A DNA stretch of 64,000 nucleotides from Bacillus sp. FJAT-26390 (GTDB taxonomy: Bacteria; Bacillota; Bacilli; Paenibacillales; Paenibacillaceae): NCBI RefSeq assembly GCF_001682865.1, contig NZ_MAQX01000011.1, positions 186,614 to 250,613 on the forward strand, in the 5' to 3' direction. The position numbers and the translations under genes were made by a program. The notes under the pieces were generated by a model. That model was given only the letters and a program-made list of their open reading frames with translations. It made no database searches and was not told where the DNA came from. Of the stretch, positions 24,590-33,173 are shown in pieces (position 1 is the first letter of the stretch; each line of letters starts with the position of its first letter).

Positions 24590-25228
24590 TTATTTCATAA
24601 ACGATTCTATATCTTGGTCGGCCTTTGACTGGTTGCAAGCATTGCAGGCACAAACACAATTGACCGGCGTCGTATGCCCTCCCTTGGCACGCGGCAGCAT
24701 ATGATCGATCGTATCGCCAAATTGCCCGCAAAAATAACAAGTATGGTTGTCCCGCTCCAAAATATAGCGCCGGAAATCCTTGTTGCTAAACAGCCTTCGA
24801 ATCGTATGCCGATTCACGATAACCGCAGCATGCTCCTTCACGAGCGTTACCGCGAGCTCCAAATCAATTTCCTGATACCAGCGCCGACCTTTGTCCGTCT
24901 TGCCCCTCATCCAAATCGTCCCTTGACGAGTCGTCTTTAGAGCTGCGGGATCATTCGGCAATGGAATAGAAGGTCTTGGAGGCATAGGCAGCGATTTGTT
25001 AGCCTTGACGCTGCTTCTCACTGCTATTGGCTCTTTCGCGGTAACAGCCGTTAAAGGGGCCGCAGCCTTCGACTTTCTGCACTCCCGGCATGCGCCGCGG
25101 CGTGAACCTGCACTTGAACGCCTGCCCGTTCGTCGCAGAAATTGGGTGAGCGGCTTCTCTTCCTTGCAGCTGGCGCATTGCTTCGTGGCAAGAGGTTCTG
25201 TTTCATCCATCAGTTTGTCCGGGGGCAT
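24590..25228 (-). CDS. HNH endonuclease-family protein with N-terminal CxxC zinc finger
   Basis: 212 residues. The N-terminus has paired cysteines (CASCKEEKPLTQF, then CRECRK), suggesting a small zinc ribbon. A basic Ala/Pro/Lys-rich linker follows. The C-terminus carries an HNH core: CYFCGQFGDTIDHMLPRAKG, then CVCACNACNQSKADQDIESF, with the His-Asn-His-type residues and zinc cysteines. HNH domains cut or nick DNA. No intron, phage or methylase gene is adjacent, so this stand-alone chromosomal form is of unknown role. The start at 25228 has only a weak AAGAGAG directly before it, and the seventh-codon ATG is an alternative. Confidence 0.8.
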   Translation of the reverse strand: MPPDKLMDETEPLATKQCASCKEEKPLTQFLRRTGRRSSAGSRRGACRECRKSKAAAPLTAVTAKEPIAVRSSVKANKSLPMPPRPSIPLPNDPAALKTTRQGTIWMRGKTDKGRRWYQEIDLELAVTLVKEHAAVIVNRHTIRRLFSNKDFRRYILERDNHTCYFCGQFGDTIDHMLPRAKGGHTTPVNCVCACNACNQSKADQDIESFMK

Positions 25229-25338
25229 CTCTCTTGCGATGTTCCCGATTTCGTCCCCTCATGTTTTTCTACTATTGTAGCATTAATTGCAAGGCCATGG
25301 GAGCTTCACCCTAATTGCATGGAACCAGCTTCTGCAAA

Positions 25339-25479
25339 CTAATAGTGCTTGCCTTTATTTTCAGTATCTTGATCTTCCCATCTACGGGAATAAGCTTTGT
25401 TCGTAATCCAAAACGTAATCCATGCTAAAATAACAACAATAATAGCTGATGCGATCCATACGCCTACTGGCACTTCCAT
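25339..25479 (-). CDS. Small 46-residue single-pass membrane protein
   Basis: This open frame encodes MEVPVGVWIASAIIVVILAW as its first 20 residues, then a short rest of the membrane helix and a charged tail ending ENKGKHY. GAGGAGGAG lies 7 bases before the ATG, one of the best ribosome sites in the window, which argues strongly that it is translated. It has one membrane helix (residues ~7-26) with a basic then acidic cytoplasmic tail. It sits between the HNH and nitrilase genes on the same strand, 26 bases after the nitrilase stop, so it is probably co-transcribed with nitrilase. I do not recognise its family. Confidence 0.7.
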   Translation of the reverse strand: MEVPVGVWIASAIIVVILAWITFWITNKAYSRRWEDQDTENKGKHY

Positions 25480-25505
25480 TTGCTCTCCTCCTCATAATTA
25501 AATAA

Positions 25506-26453
25506 TCAGGTAAAGGTTACGATATTTTGCTTCGTTTCATTTACATGAAGCTGGAAGACGTCGGGGCGATTATAGTGGCCGACAACGTCAAAGTCGAAGC
25601 GGCTCTTAGTCACAAGCGACATATCCAAATCCGCGTATAAAATCGTTTCTTCCCCGTATACCGGCTCCGTTACATATTCACCTAAAGGACCAACGATTGC
25701 GCTGCCTCCCCGGCATAATGTCTCAGGGTCCTGCGCAAGCTCCGCATAACCATTCAAATCTGCAGGATAAGTTGCCTTTGTCACAAACTGATTGCTGGAC
25801 AATACGTAGCACCTCCCCTCGCAGGCAATATGCTTCAGTGTCGCTTGCCATGTATCTCTTGCATCGGCTGTGGGCGTCAATAATATATCGATCCCTTTCG
25901 CATACATCGCCGTCCTGGCAAGAGGCATATAGTTCTCCCAGCAAATCAATCCGCCAATTCGTCCAAATGGGGTTTCAATAACGGTAAGCGTGCTCCCGTC
26001 GCCTTGTCCCCACAGCAATCGTTCCGAGCCAGTCGGCATCAGCTTCCGATGCTTGCCAAGCAATCTGCCATCCGGTCCGATATAGATCATGCTATTATAT
26101 AGCGTCGAGTGGCTATAATCCTGATCCCGCTCTACGACGCCAACGATCAAATAAACGCCTGCTTCCTTCGCGATTTCACCAAGCAAATCCGTGTCTGATC
26201 CAGGCACATCAATGGCACTCTCCCAGTACCTGGCAAAGTCCTCGCGTCCTTCCATCGTTCTGCTGCCGACCCGGGCACCAAAGGAAAGTCCTCTTGGATA
26301 ACCGGCAATAAACACTTCGGGAAATAACAGCAGCTTGGCGCCTTGAGCTTTGGCCTGCCTGGCATAGCTTGCTATCTGTTGAAAAGCGGACAATTTATCG
26401 AATAAGATCGGCGCCGCCTGAACGACGGCTACCTTTACAATACGTTCATTCAT
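25506..26453 (-). CDS. Nitrilase (carbon-nitrogen hydrolase family)
   Basis: 315 residues with a complete Glu-Lys-Cys triad: Glu46 in LLLFPEVFIAGYPRG, Lys137 in LGKHRKLMPTGSER and Cys171 in GGLICWENYMPL. GYPRG, the WGQGDGS motif and CWENYMPLAR place it among true nitrilases (nitrile to carboxylate and ammonia) rather than amidases or carbamoyl hydrolases. The natural substrate is not shown. AAGGAGA lies 8 bases before ATG 26453. It is cytoplasmic. The gap upstream to 26580 carries no gene. The product may be an aliphatic or arylaceto-nitrile detoxifying enzyme; that is open. Confidence 0.88.
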   Translation of the reverse strand: MNERIVKVAVVQAAPILFDKLSAFQQIASYARQAKAQGAKLLLFPEVFIAGYPRGLSFGARVGSRTMEGREDFARYWESAIDVPGSDTDLLGEIAKEAGVYLIVGVVERDQDYSHSTLYNSMIYIGPDGRLLGKHRKLMPTGSERLLWGQGDGSTLTVIETPFGRIGGLICWENYMPLARTAMYAKGIDILLTPTADARDTWQATLKHIACEGRCYVLSSNQFVTKATYPADLNGYAELAQDPETLCRGGSAIVGPLGEYVTEPVYGEETILYADLDMSLVTKSRFDFDVVGHYNRPDVFQLHVNETKQNIVTFT

Positions 26454-26579
26454 AATGTAAGTCTCCTTTTTTAATCCCGAGCGCTTTGCCTAGCTGATCC
26501 TTTTCGTTTTATCATAAATGGATCTTCCCTTTCTGTAACCGTCCAATTGGCATGTATTTTGCCCAGCCAATTTAATTAA

Positions 26580-26619
26580 CAAAGACAGGCGCCAGCCTAT
26601 TGGCTGACGCCTGTCTTTG
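26580..26619. terminator. Strong bidirectional terminator between ECF operon and nitrilase
   Basis: An 18-bp stem (26580-26597 with 26602-26619, one G-T pair) around a 4-base loop, flanked by A- and T-rich ends. It lies 15 bases after the stop of the ECF S-component gene, which it should terminate. Confidence 0.8.
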
Positions 26620-26634
26620 TTAGGGTTAGAACGG

Positions 26635-27321
26635 TTAGGAATCCAGTAAGCCGTACTTCGTCTTGAAACGGCTTAATATCGCGATCCAGCTGCTGCCGAA
26701 CACGGCAAGAAAAAACACATTGGACAGCGCATGGGCAAGATCAAAATAAAAGCTTTGAATATAGGCGACAATAACTAAATTCCAGCTAAGCGCATCCGGC
26801 AATCCAATGATATACCATACATTCATGATCCAGCCAAACAAAAAGCCCCATACAAAGCCGAAAGTGAGCAAGCCGATTTTGGTTTTGATGAGCCAAGTAT
26901 GGCGAAGCCATCCAGCCGTTGCTCCAATCATGCCCCAGCAAAACATTTGCCACGGCGTCCAAGGCCCTTGTCCGAGAAAAACGTTCGATACTACCGCGGC
27001 AATCGCTCCGATAATGAAGCCTGACTCTGCGCCAAACACGATTGCCGCAATAATGATAACGAACGATGTTGGCTGTACGCTTGGCAATGGTGCAAAAGGT
27101 ACGCGGCTGACGGCTGCGATAGCAGCCAGCACGGCTAAAATAACGATCTCGCGCGCTTCAATCGACCGTCTCTCGAACCTCGCGAAGAATGGCAGCATCG
27201 TCACAAAAAGGAGCACAATGCTCAGCAGCAGGTAATGGTCCTCCGTAATCGCCGCCGATAACGCCATAGCTGCTATGAACAGTCCGATGCTAGCCAAAAA
27301 CCAAAGCTTTAATTTGCCCAC
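26635..27321 (-). CDS. ECF transporter substrate-binding (S) component, probably cobalamin/corrinoid
   Basis: A 228-residue integral membrane protein with about six helices. The IVILAVLAAIAAVSRVPFAP region and QPTSFVIIIAAIVFGAESGF are typical of ECF S components, and AAVVSNVFLGQGPWTPWQMF is typical of the cobalamin/cobalt-related subgroup. The last gene of the operon, it starts at a GTG inside the ATPase gene (13-base overlap). It provides substrate specificity to the EcfT/EcfA core encoded just upstream. The substrate is inferred from the cobalamin riboswitch at 30778-30954 and not from the protein alone. Confidence 0.82.
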   Translation of the reverse strand: MGKLKLWFLASIGLFIAAMALSAAITEDHYLLLSIVLLFVTMLPFFARFERRSIEAREIVILAVLAAIAAVSRVPFAPLPSVQPTSFVIIIAAIVFGAESGFIIGAIAAVVSNVFLGQGPWTPWQMFCWGMIGATAGWLRHTWLIKTKIGLLTFGFVWGFLFGWIMNVWYIIGLPDALSWNLVIVAYIQSFYFDLAHALSNVFFLAVFGSSWIAILSRFKTKYGLLDS

Positions 27322-28958
27322 TGCTCAATCACGTCCTTGGTCGTCAAAGCTTCCGGCAGCCACTCGCGCACCGTTCGGTTTATAGCCGTCGTATAGAAGT
27401 AGTTGGTTCCAAAAAATAGAGCCGGATCGGCTTCGGCAGCTATTGCTCCGTCAAAGAGCATCGCGCAGCGCGTCGCATGCTCCGCTGCAAACTCAATATC
27501 ATGCGTAACCATAACGATGGTCTTGCCTAATTGGCAAAGCTGCTGCAGCAGCTCTGCTGTTCGCTGCTTTGCAATAGGATCTAGCCCCTTCGTTGGCTCA
27601 TCCAGGCACAGCACGTCTGGCTCGCCAAGCAGCACTAGCGCTAGCGCCGCTCTTTGCTGCTCCCCGCCGCTCAAATCATAGGGATGCTTAGGCAAAATAG
27701 CGGCGATCTGGAGCGCCTCCACAACCTCTGCTATCTTGCGTTCACGATCCGCGAGCCCTGCATAATCGGCCATCCGCTGCAGCTCTTCCAGAATGGTATC
27801 ATAGCTAAAGTAAAGCAGCGGATTTTGCGCTAAATAGCCGACCTTTACATGTTTCTCCCGCTTCACCTTGCCGCGCTGGGGCTGCAAAAGCCCGGCCATC
27901 ATCTGCAGCATCGTCGTTTTGCCAGCCCCATTGCCGCCAAGCACCGCCAAAAACTCATGTTTATACACATCAAGCGACAGCTTCTTCAGCACCTCTGAAC
28001 CCGTTTTCTCATACTTGAAGGTTATCTCATCGCAAGTTAGCAGCCGCTGACTCGGATCAAGCGTGCTGCTGACGCGCTCGCCATTCTGATGCGATAAGTT
28101 CGGCTTTAATCCGCCTTGGCCTGCTAGCCACTGCTTGCCTTCGCGTACTGTTAGCGGAATATCTTGCGCCGCAAGAGGCTTGCCTGCCGCTTGCGCTGAC
28201 AAAAACAGCTTCGTAACGGACGGTAAATACGACAGATCATTTGTCGATTCATCCGCACCGATTGCTTCGCAAAGCTCTCTTGGGGCAGCGTCGTGCTTTA
28301 CCCTGCCTCCCTCCAGCATCACGATCCGATCCGCAAGCGGGATAACATCCTCGAGCCGATGCTCGCTAATAATAACCGTCATCGACATCTCTTGATTCAG
28401 GCGATAGAGAAGCTGCAAAAAATCACGGGCAGCTACCGGGTCAAGCTGCGAGGTCGGCTCATCGAGCAGGAGCAGCTTCGGCTGAAGCAGCAATACGGAA
28501 GCTAGGTTAATCAGCTGCTTCTGCCCTCCCGATATTTCATGCACGGACTTATAAAGCAGCTCCTCAAGCCCGAAGAAATGGCTCATTTCAGCTAGACGCT
28601 TGCGCATGACTGCCTGATCATAACCGACATTCTCCATTGAAAAGGCAAGTTCATGCCACACCTGATCCATAACGATTTGGTTATCAGCATTTTGAAACAC
28701 CATGCCGATTTGCTCTGCTGCTTCAATCGCAGGCAGCTCCGCAAGCAATGTGCCGTTATATCTAACAGTCCCCGATTGCTTGCCTACCGGAAGCGTCTCT
28801 TTTTTTAAATGCCGAAGCAGCGTCGTTTTGCCACATCCTGAAGCGCCGCACAAAACAACAAACTCACCCTGCTTCACATGAAACGAAACGTCATCAAGCG
28901 CTGCCCCCTTTGCTTCGGGATAACGGAACGTCAAATTGTTTACTTGAATCACTTCCAT
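27309..28958 (-). CDS. ECF transporter ATPase with two fused ABC domains
   Basis: About 549 residues. The first ABC domain has Walker A GASGCGKTT, signature ISGGQKQ and Walker B LLLDEPTSQLDP. The second has GGNGAGKTT, LSGGEQQ and CLDEPTKGLDP. A ~65-residue linker joins them. Normally the two ATPases are separate genes (ecfA1, ecfA2); here they are fused. The frame opens at 29015, but ATG 28958 (MEVIQVNNLTFRYPE) has GGAGAGAAGG just upstream and is the natural start. It overlaps the EcfT stop by 10 bases. It energises vitamin uptake through EcfT and the S component. Confidence 0.9.
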   Translation of the reverse strand: MEVIQVNNLTFRYPEAKGAALDDVSFHVKQGEFVVLCGASGCGKTTLLRHLKKETLPVGKQSGTVRYNGTLLAELPAIEAAEQIGMVFQNADNQIVMDQVWHELAFSMENVGYDQAVMRKRLAEMSHFFGLEELLYKSVHEISGGQKQLINLASVLLLQPKLLLLDEPTSQLDPVAARDFLQLLYRLNQEMSMTVIISEHRLEDVIPLADRIVMLEGGRVKHDAAPRELCEAIGADESTNDLSYLPSVTKLFLSAQAAGKPLAAQDIPLTVREGKQWLAGQGGLKPNLSHQNGERVSSTLDPSQRLLTCDEITFKYEKTGSEVLKKLSLDVYKHEFLAVLGGNGAGKTTMLQMMAGLLQPQRGKVKREKHVKVGYLAQNPLLYFSYDTILEELQRMADYAGLADRERKIAEVVEALQIAAILPKHPYDLSGGEQQRAALALVLLGEPDVLCLDEPTKGLDPIAKQRTAELLQQLCQLGKTIVMVTHDIEFAAEHATRCAMLFDGAIAAEADPALFFGTNYFYTTAINRTVREWLPEALTTKDVIEQWAN

Positions 28959-29818
28959 GACCTTCTCTCCATTCCTTCGAGTACGACTGGCGTTAACAAA
29001 AAGGCACAGTAGCACGCATAGGCAAAGCCTTCCCCTCGGTGAAATTGCATCGTTTCAAGCCGCGGGTATACGGTCAGCACGCCAAAGCCCTGCACCCAGC
29101 CCCATACGCACACAATGCCCATCGCCGCCAAAAACAAAAGCGTGTATACGTCCCTTCGATCCATGCGGTAAATGACATATGAGCTTCGCTTGGCTGCGCC
29201 ATAGCCGCGCGCCTTCATCGAATCTGCCGTCTGCAGCGCCTCCTCAAGCGACCATGTGAGCAGCACGCGAATGAGCAGCATGCCATCCTTGCTGCGCTTG
29301 CGCAGGCTGCCTTCCATAATCGATACACCTTTCGTCCGCTGTACGGTCGTTATTTGCTCCAGCCTCCGCAAAAACAGCGGCACGAAGCGGATCGACATCG
29401 ACGTGAGCAGAGACGTTCGCGGCAGCGCGCGAGAGAACAAATACATCCACTTATCGGTCGTGACAATAAACTGAAACGATACGAAGGTGAGCAGTATCCC
29501 AAGTAATGAAAGCATCATCGTCACGCCATACAAAATCGCTTCCAGCGTAATCGGCTGATCCATGAAATAAAATAAAATATGTCTGCCGCGATGCGAAAAA
29601 AGCGGATTTAGAACGGCGACGAAGCCGCCCATCAGCACATAATAAGGAAGCAGCTTAAGCAGCCGCTTCCCTTCGCCGTGAATGATAATAACTAGCGTAA
29701 CCGCAGCAAGAGAGGTCACGAGAAATACAGGATGGAAGAGCAGCATGCTAAAGGCTATGACGCCCGCGTAATAGCTGAAGCTCGTAATCGGATGTACGGA
29801 ACCAAAGGCGGTGTTCAT
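28949..29818 (-). CDS. ECF transporter transmembrane (T) component
   Basis: 289 residues with about five membrane helices. The cytoplasmic coupling region carries the two ATPase-contacting motifs of EcfT/CbiQ: SLEEALQTADSMKARGYG contains the conserved Ala-Arg-Gly, and RALPRTSLLTSMSIRFVPLF precedes it. This identifies the family firmly. The ATG overlaps the stop of the DUF4430 gene (ATGA). It couples ATP hydrolysis by the fused ATPase to movement of the S component. Confidence 0.88.
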   Translation of the reverse strand: MNTAFGSVHPITSFSYYAGVIAFSMLLFHPVFLVTSLAAVTLVIIIHGEGKRLLKLLPYYVLMGGFVAVLNPLFSHRGRHILFYFMDQPITLEAILYGVTMMLSLLGILLTFVSFQFIVTTDKWMYLFSRALPRTSLLTSMSIRFVPLFLRRLEQITTVQRTKGVSIMEGSLRKRSKDGMLLIRVLLTWSLEEALQTADSMKARGYGAAKRSSYVIYRMDRRDVYTLLFLAAMGIVCVWGWVQGFGVLTVYPRLETMQFHRGEGFAYACYCAFLLTPVVLEGMERRSWK

Positions 29819-30594
29819 TCATATTCAGCTCCTAGATCCTTGCCGAGATCAATCGTATACAACCACTCAATAACGTCGCCTTCTTTAAGTTCATAGGCGC
29901 CTGCGCTTTTGTTCGGAAACTCGCCGTTAACCCTGTACATCCAGCCGCTCTTTGCACCGCGGTCGAACTCATAGACGTTATCGATTCCTTCGATATAAGC
30001 TGTCGCTTTTAATCCTTTATACTCCATTTGAATTTTATTTTTTCGTGTAATTCTCTTCAACACGTCAAGCACCGTATCATCTTTTTTCAGCTCAACCGCG
30101 GTAGGATCAAGCACAGTCCCCGTTTCTTCGTCCGCAATGATCGAAATGGTGACGATATTGGCTGGCTGCGGCGCTTTGGTTGGCGCCGTTTTCTCCGTCT
30201 TAACGGGCTGTGCCGTAGTGCTTGGTTTCGCTATAGGCTGATTTTTCTGATCCTTGGCAGGAGGAGCGACAGTCGGCTTAGGCGTTGGCTTGGCTGCCCC
30301 CGGCTTATCGCTTGCGGCAGCTGTAGCTTTGTCTTTCCCTGCGCTTTCTGTTTCTGCCGGCGTTTCGGTCGGCACTGCAGTCTGCATTTGCTCCGCCGTC
30401 ACGCTAGAAGCTGTAGGCTGCTCTACATTTCCGTCATTTGCTTCTCGCTCTGTTTGTGCCTCGCTGCTCTCTTGCGTTTGATTCGGCTCCACGTTCGCCT
30501 GTTGCCCTGGAGCGGCGCAGCCAGCTAATAAACTAATCATTAACAGGAGTACGATTATGCCGGAAAACCATTTTTTACTGTTCATTGCTGTCAA
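29815..30594 (-). CDS. DUF4430 lipoprotein (transcobalamin-like domain), probable corrinoid-binding protein
   Basis: About 259 residues. A lipoprotein signal (IIVLLLMISLLAGC) is followed by a long low-complexity Pro/Thr/Ala/Lys linker (~40-155) that can span the cell wall, and a C-terminal DUF4430 domain: TVLDVLKRITRKNKIQMEYK, then SGWMYRVNGEFPNKSAGAYE and KEGDVIEWLYT. DUF4430 resembles the C-terminal domain of eukaryotic transcobalamin/intrinsic factor (family knowledge). It is the first gene of the cobalamin-riboswitch operon and may capture corrinoids for the ECF transporter. The start is uncertain: TTG 30594 is 10 bases after AGGGAG, ATG 30585 three codons later; the frame opens at 30627. 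Confidence 0.78.
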   Translation of the reverse strand: MTAMNSKKWFSGIIVLLLMISLLAGCAAPGQQANVEPNQTQESSEAQTEREANDGNVEQPTASSVTAEQMQTAVPTETPAETESAGKDKATAAASDKPGAAKPTPKPTVAPPAKDQKNQPIAKPSTTAQPVKTEKTAPTKAPQPANIVTISIIADEETGTVLDPTAVELKKDDTVLDVLKRITRKNKIQMEYKGLKATAYIEGIDNVYEFDRGAKSGWMYRVNGEFPNKSAGAYELKEGDVIEWLYTIDLGKDLGAEYE

Positions 30595-30637
30595 CTTATT
30601 TCTACTCCCTCTCATCCAACTATCCAAAAGACGTTAA

Positions 30638-30672
30638 AAAATAAAAAAAGACCCCTAAATGAAAGGGATCTG
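30638..30672 (-). terminator. Riboswitch-controlled intrinsic terminator
   Basis: Minus-strand GATCCC...GGGGTC hairpin (30652-30672) followed by a run of T with one A (30638-30651). It lies between the cobalamin riboswitch and the DUF4430 start, so it is the likely expression platform: bound cobalamin would favour termination. Confidence 0.75.
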
Positions 30673-30777
30673 CATGTCTAATAAAAGATCGGCACAGCAT
30701 ATTAAAATGATATCATGCGTTCTGCTTGACGATTGCGCCTCCACATTCTTATCCCCCGAAGAATGAGAAACAAAATA

Positions 30778-30954
30778 AGAAAAGGCAGGTCTCCTGGCTC
30801 GTGCGTCATCACGCTTCCCAGCCTTCCCATCCAGTAAGAGGACAGTGGCATGTTAGGGTAGAAGCGCTCTTCACATACAGTGGCGGGACCGCGCCGGCCT
30901 TGCACCGGACTTCCCTTTTAAGCAAACAAAGCAAGCTCTGTCTGCACCTTTTCT
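30778..30954 (-). ncRNA. Cobalamin (B12) riboswitch
   Basis: Read on the minus strand it has the conserved elements in order: P1 5' strand AGAAAAGG (30947-30954), AGGTGC, GGGAAGTCCGGTGCAAGGCC, CGGTCCCGCCACTGT (the GCCACTG hallmark), and the 3' B12 box GAGCCAGGAGACCTGCC, closing with CCTTTTCT (30778-30785) that pairs perfectly with the P1 start. It controls the ECF operon (DUF4430, EcfT, EcfA, S component) downstream, together with the terminator at 30638-30672. Family membership is very clear. Confidence 0.95.
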
Positions 30955-30979
30955 ATATCTTTATTTGATTGTTGAATCA

Positions 30980-31008
30980 ATCATATCGGGATTGCCGGGG
31001 TTTGTCTA
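30980..31008 (-). promoter_or_regulatory. Sigma-A promoter of the riboswitch/ECF operon
   Basis: TAGACA (31003-31008), 17 bases, TATGAT (30980-30985); each box is one mismatch from consensus. Transcription would start about 20 bases before the P1 helix of the riboswitch. Confidence 0.65.
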
Positions 31009-31031
31009 TAACAGAATGGCAGCTAGCAGCA

Positions 31032-31068
31032 AAGAAGATTCGATCGCACGTGGCAACCGAATCTTCTT
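31032..31068 (-). terminator. Terminator after the DHA2 MFS gene
   Basis: An 11-bp perfect stem (AAGAAGATTCG, 31032-31042 with 31058-31068) about 20 bases past the MFS stop. The following U-tract on the minus strand is short (CTTTGC), but the stem is long. Confidence 0.65.
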
Positions 31069-31088
31069 GTACACAAAACTATTATCTA

Positions 31089-32543
31089 TTAATGCTGCTT
31101 GCTAACATGGACCCGTTTAATGAAGAAAGCGACGACCAAACCAACAATCGCAACGATCATGGCAAAGATAAACGCATCCGATATGCCCGCTGTCATCGCT
31201 AGCGGCGCATTTGCAGGATCTGCCGGATCTGCCACGCCCTTCATAAAGTCTTTCATACCTGCCGTCATGATGCTCACGGCAACCGCTGTTCCGATCGCGC
31301 CAGCTACCTGCTGCAGCGTGTTCATAATCGCCGTTCCGTCCGGGTACAGCTCGCGCGGCAGCTGATTAAGGCCGTTGGTTTGCGCAGGCATCCATACCAT
31401 GGAGATCCCGATCATCAAGCAGGAATGAAGAACGATGATAAGTGTAATCGTTGATGCCGTCGTAATGCCCGAGAAAAACCAAAGCACGGCTGCGACGATA
31501 ACAAGACCTGGAATAACGAGCCATTTCGGTCCGAATTTATCGAACAAGCTGCCCATAATCGGAGACATAATACCGTTTAATAGTCCGCCTGGCAGCAAAA
31601 TGAGTCCTGCCGTTAATGCGCTAAGCCCAAGCCCGCTGATCAGGTACATCGGCAATACGAGCATCGAAGACAAAATAACCATCATACAAATAAATACCAT
31701 TAGCGTACCTACGACGAACATCGGATGCTTAAATGCCCGCAGGTTCATCATCGGCTGCTTCATTCTCAATTGACGAACCGCGAATAAGATAAGGGCTAAA
31801 ATACCGATGACCATGGAAACAATGACTTTTGTGCTGCCCCATCCGCCTTCACCTTCGCCTGCGCTGCTGAAAGCAAACACAATGCCGCCAAAGCCTAGCG
31901 TCGAGAATAGAAGAGACATGATATCAATTTTAGGCTTTGTAATCGTCGAGACGTTTTGCATGTACATCATACCGAACAACAAAGCAATAACTAAGAACGG
32001 CAGCGAAAGCCAGAAAATCCAGTGCCAGCTCAAGTTTTCAATAAGAAGACCTGCAATCGTAGGGCCTACAGCCGGTGCGACCATAATAACAAGCCCGATA
32101 ACGCCCATCGCCGCTCCCCGCTTCTCAGCCGGGAAAATAATAAGGATCGTATTGAACATAAGCGGCAGCAGCAGCGCTGTGCCCACGGCTTGAATGACAC
32201 GCGCCGTCATTAGAACTTCAAAGCTTGGCGCAAGCGCCGCTACTAGCGTGCCGAGCACGGAGAAGCTTAATGCAGCTATGAATAGCTGCCTTGTCGTAAA
32301 CCATTGGAGCAATAATCCCGAGACCGGCACCAAAATACCGAGCGTCAGCAGGTATCCGGTCGTCAGCCATTGCACGGTCGGCGCGGTGATGTCGAATACG
32401 CGTATTAAATCGCTTAGCGCTACGTTTAGAGCCGTTTCACTGAACATGCCGATAAATCCGCTTAACAATAAGGAAATCATGATGGGGAGCACTCTATATT
32501 TCTGCCCCGTATTTTGCTGTGTTTCTGCCATTGTTGCTTGCAA
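31089..32543 (-). CDS. MFS drug efflux transporter, DHA2 (EmrB/QacA-type) family
   Basis: About 484 residues, predicted 12-14 membrane helices. Signatures include WLTTGYLLTLGILVPVSG, RVIQAVGTALLLPLMF and GVIGLVIMVAPAVGPTIAGL, the last being the motif C of antiporter-type exporters. It probably exports toxic hydrophobic compounds by proton antiport. The start is best at TTG 32543, where AGGAG lies 10 bases upstream; the in-frame GTG at 32552 touches the Shine-Dalgarno and the ATG at 32531 is too far. It follows the TetR gene by 45 bases and is probably controlled by it. Substrates unknown. Confidence 0.87.
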   Translation of the reverse strand: MQATMAETQQNTGQKYRVLPIMISLLLSGFIGMFSETALNVALSDLIRVFDITAPTVQWLTTGYLLTLGILVPVSGLLLQWFTTRQLFIAALSFSVLGTLVAALAPSFEVLMTARVIQAVGTALLLPLMFNTILIIFPAEKRGAAMGVIGLVIMVAPAVGPTIAGLLIENLSWHWIFWLSLPFLVIALLFGMMYMQNVSTITKPKIDIMSLLFSTLGFGGIVFAFSSAGEGEGGWGSTKVIVSMVIGILALILFAVRQLRMKQPMMNLRAFKHPMFVVGTLMVFICMMVILSSMLVLPMYLISGLGLSALTAGLILLPGGLLNGIMSPIMGSLFDKFGPKWLVIPGLVIVAAVLWFFSGITTASTITLIIVLHSCLMIGISMVWMPAQTNGLNQLPRELYPDGTAIMNTLQQVAGAIGTAVAVSIMTAGMKDFMKGVADPADPANAPLAMTAGISDAFIFAMIVAIVGLVVAFFIKRVHVSKQH

Positions 32544-32588
32544 GCTTTCCACTCTCCTACATTCTATCTATCTTTTATTTATGACCTC

Positions 32589-33173
32589 TCATAGAGATGG
32601 GCATTTATGAATCAAATACGGCACACACTTCGCCGCACTCATTAACGGCTGCTTATCCCGCTTCGTTATGGCGAGGATCAAAGCACCCTCCAGCAAGGAA
32701 ACGAGCACCACGCTGACTTCCTCTGCTTTCTCTGCAACCATGCCAGTCTCAATCAAACGGTCGGAGATAACGGCCTGCCATGAGGCAAACACATCCTGAC
32801 CGGCGGCTCTCAGCTTCTCGCTAATCGCCGACGTTTCGACCGCCATCCAGAAGCTAAACGGCATATAACCTTGGAAATCATATTGCTCGGCATCCTCTCC
32901 CATATCAAGCACGAATGCTTGTACCGCCTCGGAAGGGTCTTCGTATGCCGCAAATTTTGTTTTCCATCTCTCGATGACAAACGCCTTGGTGCAAGCAATG
33001 CATTCCAGCGCCAGCTCTTCCTTGCCATTGGGAAAATAATAATACAAAGAGCCTTTAGGACAGCTGCTCTCTTTAATAATTTGGCTTAATCCTGTAGCAT
33101 GATACCCTTTTGTGAAAAAAAGCCGCGAGGCTGTATCCAATATAGTTTGCCGAGTATTTTGTTTTTCCGACAT
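32589..33173 (-). CDS. TetR-family regulator (LmrA/YxaF-like)
   Basis: 194 residues. The N-terminal helix-turn-helix reads RQTILDTASRLFFTKGYHAT and GLSQIIKESSCPKGSLYYYF. CPKGSLYYYFPNGKEELA is characteristic of the LmrA/YxaF/QacR-type branch. The C-terminal ligand domain reads FSFWMAVETSAISEKLRAAG. It is the first gene of a two-gene unit with the DHA2 pump, the classic repressor-efflux arrangement. A TAGACCGATCG element lies just upstream (33194-33204) and resembles half sites of this regulator branch. Ligand unknown. Confidence 0.86.
   Translation of the reverse strand: MSEKQNTRQTILDTASRLFFTKGYHATGLSQIIKESSCPKGSLYYYFPNGKEELALECIACTKAFVIERWKTKFAAYEDPSEAVQAFVLDMGEDAEQYDFQGYMPFSFWMAVETSAISEKLRAAGQDVFASWQAVISDRLIETGMVAEKAEEVSVVLVSLLEGALILAITKRDKQPLMSAAKCVPYLIHKCPSL

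Noticed and set aside
24590-25228. HNH gene as a homing endonuclease or part of a defence system
   Set aside because: No intron, intein, phage or partner defence gene is adjacent; the flanking genes are ordinary metabolic ones.
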